Of a DNA stretch of 64,000 nt, positions 55,921 to 64,000 are shown one piece after another. Positions within the stretch are counted from its first letter, which is position 1, and every line of letters starts with the position of its first letter. The position numbers and the translations under genes are program-made. The DNA comes from Ecdyonurus torrentis. Lineage: Eukaryota > Arthropoda > Insecta > Ephemeroptera > Heptageniidae. The DNA is taken from positions 18,219,537-18,283,536 of the forward strand of contig OX439131.1 in assembly GCA_949318235.1 (NCBI GenBank), written 5' to 3'. The notes under the pieces were generated by a model. The model searched no databases. It was not told the DNA's origin and saw nothing but the letters and a program-made list of their open reading frames with translations.

Positions 55921-56050
55921 GAGAGAGAGAGAGAGGTAAAGAGACACACGATGCGTTCGCTAGTTGTTACATGGGTAAGCGAGAAAGACGACGATCACTT
56001 AAGCTTAGTAAAAGCGACGAAAATGTGCTATTACTTCGCCTAAAGCAATT
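55715..56050. other. GC-richer island around a long GA array
   Basis: Mixed-composition sequence (GGGCTGGGCTCAGCGATAGC near 55739) precedes a slightly interrupted GA array at 55836-55935. More mixed sequence follows (GATGCGTTCGCTAGTTG, then AAGCGACGAAAATGTGC). Frames of 68-87 codons cross the array and are not accepted. Confidence 0.35.
55836..55935. repeat. (GA)n microsatellite
   Basis: About 100 bp of GA with AAAG and GGGA interruptions. Confidence 0.97.
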
Positions 56051-58117
56051 TCATATATTATATTCTATACTGCTCTGCGCATAATAATAATATTATATAA
56101 CAATCGTTCATTAACTACTTTTAATTGCCAAGAGATATAATTTAGAAAAAGAATTGTAATGATACTTTTTTTTTTCTTTTACACTATAAAATATTTTCTG
56201 CTTATTTGGTTATTATTATTATAATATGATATAAGTATATTATAAAAACTGTTTAAATTATAATGCTCGTCTCTTATCTCTCTTCCTCTATTCTTCTCTC
56301 TCTCTCTCTCTCTTCCCTTCATATTATTTCCATTGTTCGATATAAAATTAGGGCAGAGTACTTTTTATTACATGCCAACTGTTATATCTCTATTTCTAAC
56401 GTTTCTCTTTCTCATGTACAGTATTTAGCATTTTTTTTCATATAGGAATAAAAAATTTGCTGAATGAAGCAGCACAAGTCAAAGTCAAACAATGTAATGT
56501 ATCCTAGAAGTTATGCAACAATTGTGTTACTTCTGTGGTGCGGGTGGCGGAACACTCAGGATACATACCGTATTGTAAACGCATAGAATACGGATTTTAA
56601 AGGATTAAACTAACTAAATCATTTCTTTTTAACAGTTACAAAAACAATTTATTTTATATAATATAGTCACTCTAAGATAATAATACAATCACATATATCA
56701 GGTTAATTAAAATATATTTTTCCAAAGAAAACAATGAAAGAAATGAATGCCAATGAATTTATATTTACAAATACATGCACTCTACATTCCCGACAAAACG
56801 ACATACTACCTTCCTATTTGTTTCATGTTATATGTACATTACATAAATAAATAAAATACATGAAAATCTCAAAAAAAACATAAATAGAATTAAAAAACAA
56901 TATAATTTTATTATTAAATTTATGCGTTAAATATGATTAAAGTTATATTGTAGCTTCTTTTTATCAGTAAAATAATATTTCCTAATTCACGTCTCTTTGT
57001 TTCTCACTTTTATCTATTTTTTAATAATTCATTTATTGAAACACAAGCAATGAAATTTAAGAACCAAAAATTACTTTAAACTCTTCCTTTCATAGTAGAT
57101 AAAATAAATTAAAAAGTGGTACGTTAAATTTTAAGTAAGTAAAAATAATAAATTAATATTTCATTAAGTAATTTATCCATCTGTTGCAATATTTTATTAA
57201 AGTTTGTTTAGTTAATAATCAATTCCATTGCAAACCTATAAAATATTCCATAGTAATATTTAAATACTGATTTAAATATTCATTGAAAATAATATTTATT
57301 TTTCTTATGCATTCTTAACTCCCATTACAAAGTAGAGCATATATTAATATTTTATCATTATTATCACGAAGTATTAACTATAGTATTTTATAACTTCCAA
57401 GTTATTCATATAATATAGAGCAAGTTTGCAGATATAGCAAATTGGGTGTTGTGTATTATATGAATAATGCAATTCAGTGTATGATATGCTGAACATGGGT
57501 CAGTAGTATACGTAGTTATTATTATTATTAGAGTATAGAATATCTGAGGTGAGAATAACACGCTAAGGGGTGGAGAGATTTTAAAGTAAAGCTTACGTGC
57601 ACTCGTGTGGTAAGATAATACATAATTCAGAGCAAAATTTGCATTCAAACATTGCAATCAAAAATAATTATATTTTCAAAAAGAGAGAGAGAATACTGAA
57701 AATTCATATATATAATATTTTAATGTGTACCAAAAAATTAAAAATTAGCAAAGAAATTTACTTTATTAATAAAACTTTATTGCAGTATAAATTTCATGCT
57801 TTTTAAATCTAAAAGCAATATATAAATTTTGAAATAAGACTAAATTTTTTATCAAATGCTGTATCTACTGCTATTTGTATTAAATAGCATAATATATTAT
57901 ACTGCTCTTGCAGTTAGTATCATAATATATAATATTTTTATAATTAAATTTTATATACAAGTATATTAATTCAAATTATTTAAAGAATTTTTCTAATATT
58001 TCCAATACTTATAATGGTTTAGTTTTCTATTAATTATACTATACATGGTATTGAATGTAAACTACATAAATCTAGCTACACTATTTTTAAAATTGCTCTG
58101 GCAAATCATTCTGCAAT
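56051..58117. other. AT-rich non-coding stretch
   Basis: A small CT patch at 56296-56312 and nothing else. Open frames here are AT-driven. Confidence 0.6.
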
Positions 58118-58187
58118 GTCAGAGGACCACACTAGTGGGCTTGTACGTTTTGTGGTCTCTTAATAAAAGTTATTATTACTAATATAT
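58118..58187 (+). mobile_element. retroelement-like 3' tail, third copy
   Basis: It begins GTCAGAGGACCACACTAGTG, continues GGCTTGTACGTTTTGTGGTC and ends TCTTAATAAAAG plus TTATTATTACTAATA. It aligns along its length with the minus-strand copy at 13513-13444, including GTCAGAGGA, GTGGG and the TGTGG-TCTTAATAAAA block. Only the 3' end is present, and the copies differ at many positions, so they are old or belong to different subfamilies. Confidence 0.55.
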
Positions 58188-59666
58188 TATATGATACTGT
58201 ACTTACTTATTTAATTTTTAAAATAATCCTTAATTATTAGTAATGCAATAATAATAATAATAATAAAGAAAAACTTAATTCCGTCTCACGAAAGTTTAAT
58301 ATGAATTCTACAAACTATTTACATTAATTTTCTTTTACGAGGAACTAAGGAACTAACATTAATAATTTTTATAACAATATTGTAAATTATATAACTTCAT
58401 ATACATACTAAAACTATGTACAGTTATTTTTTATTATTACACCGTGTTTCTAATTTTACATTTTGCTACTTTACTGACACGTATTTGATTAACAATGCTA
58501 CAAAATAAATAATAAACTACTATTTTATATAAATCTGAAATTAATCTACAAATAACCTGCAAAAAAAAAAAAAAAAAAAAAAAAAATTATTGTGCATTAG
58601 CCCTGTATTAATATACTTAATAATTATATAATTTGATAACAAATACACAAACACAAAGACAATATTAGATACACCTAGAATAATTACAAATCTTATCACT
58701 AGATGACAGGTATATGTAAATGTCAACTCTAACTGAAGCTTATTATCAACATCACAGTTGAAATACAATGTACAGTACTTAAACAAATAAACAACATTAT
58801 AGAGAAACTCAATTTCATATACTCATATATACAATTAATCCTATTTCATAAACATGGAAGTTACACGTTATAGTATATCTACAAAATAATATATATGATT
58901 TTTTTTTTGGGTGTAGTATAATTATATACAATATCAGGTGTTGAGAGTTTATACAGGTGTATTTAAATTATTTAATAGAATTTATATCGTATATATGTGA
59001 TGTGTATAAAATTATATGGTATGTAAAGAAAAAGAAAAGGAACACGCACTTGGATTTATTTAATAACATATATATACGAGAAACTTTTCTGTTATAAAAC
59101 ATAATAATTTCTATACCTCTTTTGAATATAATTTTTGCTTTTTCTTATGTATGTATTATATAAATTAAATATTAAATTACTACCCTAATATTTTCTATAT
59201 CAATGTTATTTTAAATTACTTACAAAATTAATGTTACATTATTTTATGCTATAAAATTGTAAAAAAATATTTTGTGGGAAAAACATGATAAAGTACTGTA
59301 ATATTAATTTTGCATAACTTACAAAAGTATAGCATTTATATTGTATACAATCTTTTGAAATTATTTAATATATTAATATAACGCGTTGCAGGTCTTGAAA
59401 CAAAGTAGGAATAGCTCTATTGAATATTTTCATCTTACACACACGGGATACACTTTTTTCTTGGTCTGTTGTATAGTGATCGAATATACTCAAAAATATA
59501 ATATTGATGAAGTTACGTCTGTAAAAATACTTCTTACTGATGATATTTAAAAAAAAAATAAAGAATGCAATATTCCATAAGTACTCTGAGGCAATAGAGG
59601 CCAATTTTATATTAATATGTTCAAAGTATGACACGTAAACGTTATCTAAAATTCTTTGTTATAAGT
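58188..59666. other. AT-rich non-coding stretch
   Basis: A poly(A) run of 26 at 58561-58586 is the only notable item. The 89-codon minus-strand frame 59365-59634 is somewhat mixed in composition but has no recognisable domain or splice bounds. Confidence 0.55.
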
Positions 59667-59812
59667 AACTGCAGTGTAAATATCTCCTTTAATGATTTTC
59701 CTGCAATGCTGCAGGATGGGAAATTAGGGATGGGAATTAGGATGGGAAATTACGATGGATTCTCTGGCGTTTTTCGGCGCACACCTGATTGGTTAAACTA
59801 CAGTGTAAATAT
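59667..59812. repeat. small insertion-like segment with tandem 13-mers and flanking direct repeats
   Basis: AACTGCAGTGTAAATAT (59667-59683) and AACTACAGTGTAAATAT (59796-59812) are direct repeats matching at 16 of 17 positions. Between them lie CCTGCAATGCTGCAGG, three tandem copies of a GGATGGGAAATTA-like 13-mer (59714-59752) and GTTTTTCGGCGCACACCTGA. The flanking repeats look like a long target duplication, which would make the 112-bp interior an insertion, but a local tandem duplication is equally possible. Confidence 0.5.
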
Positions 59813-60185
59813 ATTGTGAGTATGTCACAAATAACATGAACATTTATGGAGATACATCACTAAAATAAGTTACAAGTAAAAGTATGAAATCTTAAAACAC
59901 AAATTACAAGTACTTTAGGCTTCAGATATCAGTGGGAAAATAAAATTTGGGAGGACGTACGTAGGGACTCAAGTTCAACTTTGCAGTTTTATTTGCTATA
60001 GACTTCTTCTTCTTCTTCTCTTCGTAAAGCCATAGACCACATAAAACAACATGTGCTTTTTAATAAATAAACACGAAATGACGAAATGGGATCTTCAAAA
60101 CTTATTACAATTTTTACCAGAATGTTAATGTACCCCCACGAGAGAGCGTGAAAATACTGTAAAGTATGTAATTTACATGACTATT

Positions 60186-60209
60186 CATGTTTCTGACGTC
60201 AGAAACATG
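60186..60209. promoter_or_regulatory. perfect 24-bp palindrome centred on a CRE
   Basis: CATGTTTCTGAC followed by its exact inverse GTCAGAAACATG. The centre is TGACGTCA, a bZIP (CREB/ATF) site; TTCTGACGTCAGAA gives extended symmetry. It lies in otherwise AT-rich sequence. A protein-binding site is the simplest reading. Confidence 0.4.
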
Positions 60210-60553
60210 CAAAAATTAGTAAAAAAAAATGTTGTACGGGTTGCATGAATTGAAATTTTCTGATCACTGCTATAAACGGAGCTACAGTTGGGTTTTGAGA
60301 CAAACTAAAGTTATTTATGTAATTCCCATCAAGTGTTTTGTGATATACGTAAATGCTAATATTTTCTTCTAGTCTATTCCCTATAAGTTATGTGGATAAC
60401 AAAAATGAAAGCATATATTTTTATTTTGTTTAATTCAAATAACTAAAAAGTAATTATTGTTATACGATATAGTCTATACATAATAGTTTGTCATATGAAA
60501 ATATAAAATTACTTTTACGTAACATTATATTGCAGTTTAAGAAACTTATATAA

Positions 60554-61395
<842 letters not shown>

Positions 61396-61430
61396 TTAGT
61401 TCATCTTATCCTCAAGTGCAAAATTTTTAC

Positions 61431-61590
61431 CTGCTATATTTAACACTTGCACAATGACAGTGCATCTTGCAAACCAGTAATTACTACATCGAGGCAGCTT
61501 GTTTGTCTTCGGTGATATCACACGGGCACGAGATTGTTTTTCGGCAAAATATACGTAAAACGGAGCACCGCACGCAGGTCGCTTGCCCAT
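61431..61590 (-). CDS. weak candidate first coding exon, unrecognised
   Basis: On the minus strand an ATG in good context (ATAATGG) opens a frame starting MGKRPACGAPFYVYFAEKQS. After 53 codons and one base it reaches CAG|GTAAAA, a plausible splice donor (61430). Composition is mixed, with Cys, Trp and charged residues, unlike the AT-driven frames around it. The start has a faint look of an HMG-box beginning (aromatic residues, then EKQSRAR), but the expected helical pattern does not continue, so I do not assign it. Without splicing, the frame stops at 61396. It could be chance in a GC-richer patch. Confidence 0.25.
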
Positions 61591-61951
61591 TATAATAATC
61601 TAGGGTCAACCTACTGTACCATATTATTAAAAAAAATCAACCTATATTTCCAGCTGTTCAGTCGGGCTTAAGTATTTTAAAAATAGTTTTTTTTTTTTTT
61701 TTTTTTTTTTTGTATAATGTGGAAATGTGTTTTTTAGAGATATTGTCAGTGTAAGAAAATATTTAATTAAGTCATAGTAATGACCGTATACGTAAGAAAA
61801 GTAGTGCATGTAGAGACATTTTATGTAAACATGAGTCTAGCCTAGAGGATTTTCTAGCAAGAATGAATTTTATTACACTTTACAAGAGAATGCAAGAGAG
61901 AAAGAGAGAGAGAACTATTAACATAGTAAGTAATACCCTTGTTTTATTTTC

Positions 61952-61982
<31 letters not shown>

Positions 61983-63367
61983 CTTAAGTCTTTTTCCTAT
62001 TAAAAACTTCTCCTTATCTTCTTACAACAGTATAATCGTGTAATAATGAAAAAAAATAATGTCACGTGAAAAAAAAAGAAGTAATATTTTCCTTTAAAAT
62101 TTTCTAAAACTATTATTAAAATATTTTATGCTTTATTTCACAACATTCTCTGTTTGAAATATATATGGTAATAATTTGTTTTCACCAAGCTCTGAATAAA
62201 TTGGTTATTTTTCACATAATTTAACAAAAATATTTTTTTTAAATTATTTTTTTTATAAATAAAAAGATTGATTTTAATTTTGAAGCTGTTTTTTTTCCAC
62301 GATGATGATTATTTAATTATTTGTGGGTTACGTTTTCATAAAACTGATAAAACTGGTTCAGTAATTCATTAAATATTATTACATAATAAGATTTTTTTAT
62401 TCAATTTGTTATTAAAAATTATTATTTATTTCTCTCGTAAAAAAAGCAATTGTAACAGGTTTTTGTTATTATTATTATTTTAATAGCTTACAACATCTTA
62501 AAGTCTATTATTCTTGATCGAAAATTTTCGAATTCCAGCGCATTAGTTTTCTATACACATTTTTAAAATTTAGGGGTCATTTCTCTTTTACCGCGTCACC
62601 TGTCATTGGTTGGCGTGTTCAAACGCTAAGCCCGATAACAGGATTTAAAAATTATTAGGGTTTTCCAAAATTGTCTTAAGTTGTATATAAGTAATACGTA
62701 CATTGATAAACTATGGAACTTTAAAAAATAAATATTCGTTTGGAAGCACCATATACAACATTTTATTTTCTTCTTTTATTTCTTCAACTTTTATTGTATA
62801 TTGGACGTTTCATCCCAGCTCTTGAAATTTTTCGAGTAGGCAGATATTATATTTCTTGAGAGTAACTTACAAAACTTCCGCAATTATACAGAAGCATTGT
62901 TGGATAAAGAAAAGAAAAGAAAAAATATGAAATGAAATGAAATTTAAGAGATAAAGATTTTTTTTATATACAATATTTTCAATAAAATAAAGCATAAAAA
63001 AATACTTAAAACTTTTATACAAACAAAATAAGAACAAAAAATATTGAAATTTGAAATATTTTAAAATATTTATAGTATTATTGGATCAGTTGACAAAAAA
63101 AAAAAGCTTACTTTTTTTTTTAAGAAATATATATTTTAACTAATTAAATAAACTTTATCCTCTATGTATATTAAATTTTTAATATTGAATATTATCCAAA
63201 AAAAATCAATTATTTATGTCAAAAATAAAAGTTATATAAGGAATTTATAATATAAGGAATGTCAATAAAAATTCTTTTAATTTTAAAATTAATTAGATTT
63301 GAATGACAATAAGTTTAATATAATTTAAAGAATTTTTCATCTTATGAATAATAAATGTCTGTTTAAT

Positions 63368-63369
<2 letters not shown>
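61591..63369. other. AT-rich non-coding stretch with poly(T) runs
   Basis: Poly(T) runs occur at about 61687-61711 and 61954-61982, with a short GA patch near 61892-61912. The piece 62580-62645 is less AT-rich (CCGCGTCACCTGTCATTGGTTGG). No gene is supported. Confidence 0.55.

Positions 63370-63427
<58 letters not shown>
63370..63427. repeat. (CT)n microsatellite
   Basis: About 29 CT units. Confidence 0.97.
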
Positions 63428-63429
<2 letters not shown>

Positions 63430-63785
63430 GCCACTTTTTTCTTCTTTTTTCCTTACAATTTGTTTTCATTATAAATTTTAACAAACTTTTTGTGACTTGT
63501 TAACTTGTCACACCAATGCACCTGCTCTCGAGTAAAACAGGAAAAAAAAAGAGAAGAGAAAACGAGATCACCATCATTTATTTGTTCTTATTGTATGCGT
63601 GATAAAAAAAATTATATTATGGTTCATTGAATATTTAATACGAATAATTATAAACATGGTTGCGATTAAAATTAATGATACAAAAAATTACTAATATTAA
63701 TAAATATTTTAATTTGTGATATATCATAGCTTATTTTGTTTACTATAATATACTGTATAATCAAGGTAGTAGATACTACTGCAAC
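63428..63785. other. AT-rich non-coding stretch
   Basis: No feature is visible. Confidence 0.6.
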
Positions 63786-63913
63786 AATGGACCACTTGCA
63801 ATGATTGAACTTTTTTAAATAATTTGAAATATTCTTAATGCATTTCTTAGGGAAAAATCGTTTTCACTTACACGTTGCAACAATTAAAAACATTTTATTG
63901 CAAGTGGTCCATT
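63786..63913. mobile_element. 128-bp MITE-like element with 17-bp perfect inverted ends
   Basis: AATGGACCACTTGCAAT (63786-63802) and its exact inverse (63897-63913) enclose 94 bp of AT-rich sequence without coding potential. The size and terminal symmetry suggest a small non-autonomous DNA element. The target duplication is unclear because the symmetry may include it. Confidence 0.5.
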
Positions 63914-64000
63914 ATAAAGTTATAATAGTTTTGCGGGAAATAATAAATAAACTTTTATTGCAACATAATATAACATTTTATAGATTTACTAACTTATTTA

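Overview
This 64 kb window is eukaryotic, non-prokaryotic DNA. It is very AT-rich, has no long open reading frames, and is packed with long dinucleotide microsatellites: (CT/GA)n and (AT)n arrays of 50-130 bp every few kilobases, plus poly(A)/poly(T) runs. With a tRNA-derived SINE, hAT elements and many palindromic MITE-like elements, it fits an invertebrate animal genome. The dense long GA/CT and AT arrays would suit a crustacean or other aquatic invertebrate, but I cannot name the species and no mitochondrial or rRNA marker is present.

Layout. 1-34.6 kb is intergenic or intronic: AT-rich sequence with microsatellites, a minus-strand SINE with a class-II tRNA-like head (6.55-6.97 kb), inverted pieces of a dispersed repeat and two retroelement-like 3' tails (12.2-13.5 kb), a composite inverted-repeat region holding a 185-bp TA-flanked MITE (21.2-21.9 kb), and palindromic elements at 23.4 and 32.2 kb. 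At 34.6-35.2 kb is the best gene candidate: a minus-strand first coding exon of 74 codons with a good start context and a GTAAGT splice donor, below a GC-richer promoter-like stretch with a CACGTG E-box. Its later exons would lie leftwards and are not recognisable here. From 35.2 to 42.3 kb the sequence is again repeats and short GC-richer islands.

42.33-44.94 kb is the most structured part. A 2,589-bp non-autonomous hAT element with a perfect 8-bp target duplication has been invaded by a second, different 1,734-bp hAT-type element with its own perfect 8-bp duplication. The inner element carries an imperfect palindrome of about 1.1 kb whose arms of roughly 450-480 bp could fold into a long double-stranded RNA. 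No transposase frame is visible in either.

45-64 kb is AT-rich background with a 170-bp palindromic MITE (52.7 kb), another retroelement-like 3' tail (58.1 kb), a small insertion-like segment flanked by 17-bp direct repeats (59.7 kb), a perfect 24-bp palindrome centred on a CRE (60.2 kb), a weak minus-strand exon candidate (61.4-61.6 kb) and a short inverted-repeat element at the right edge. Several (GA)n or (CT)n arrays sit beside short GC-richer islands, which may be regulatory. Nothing shows genes working together as a pathway.
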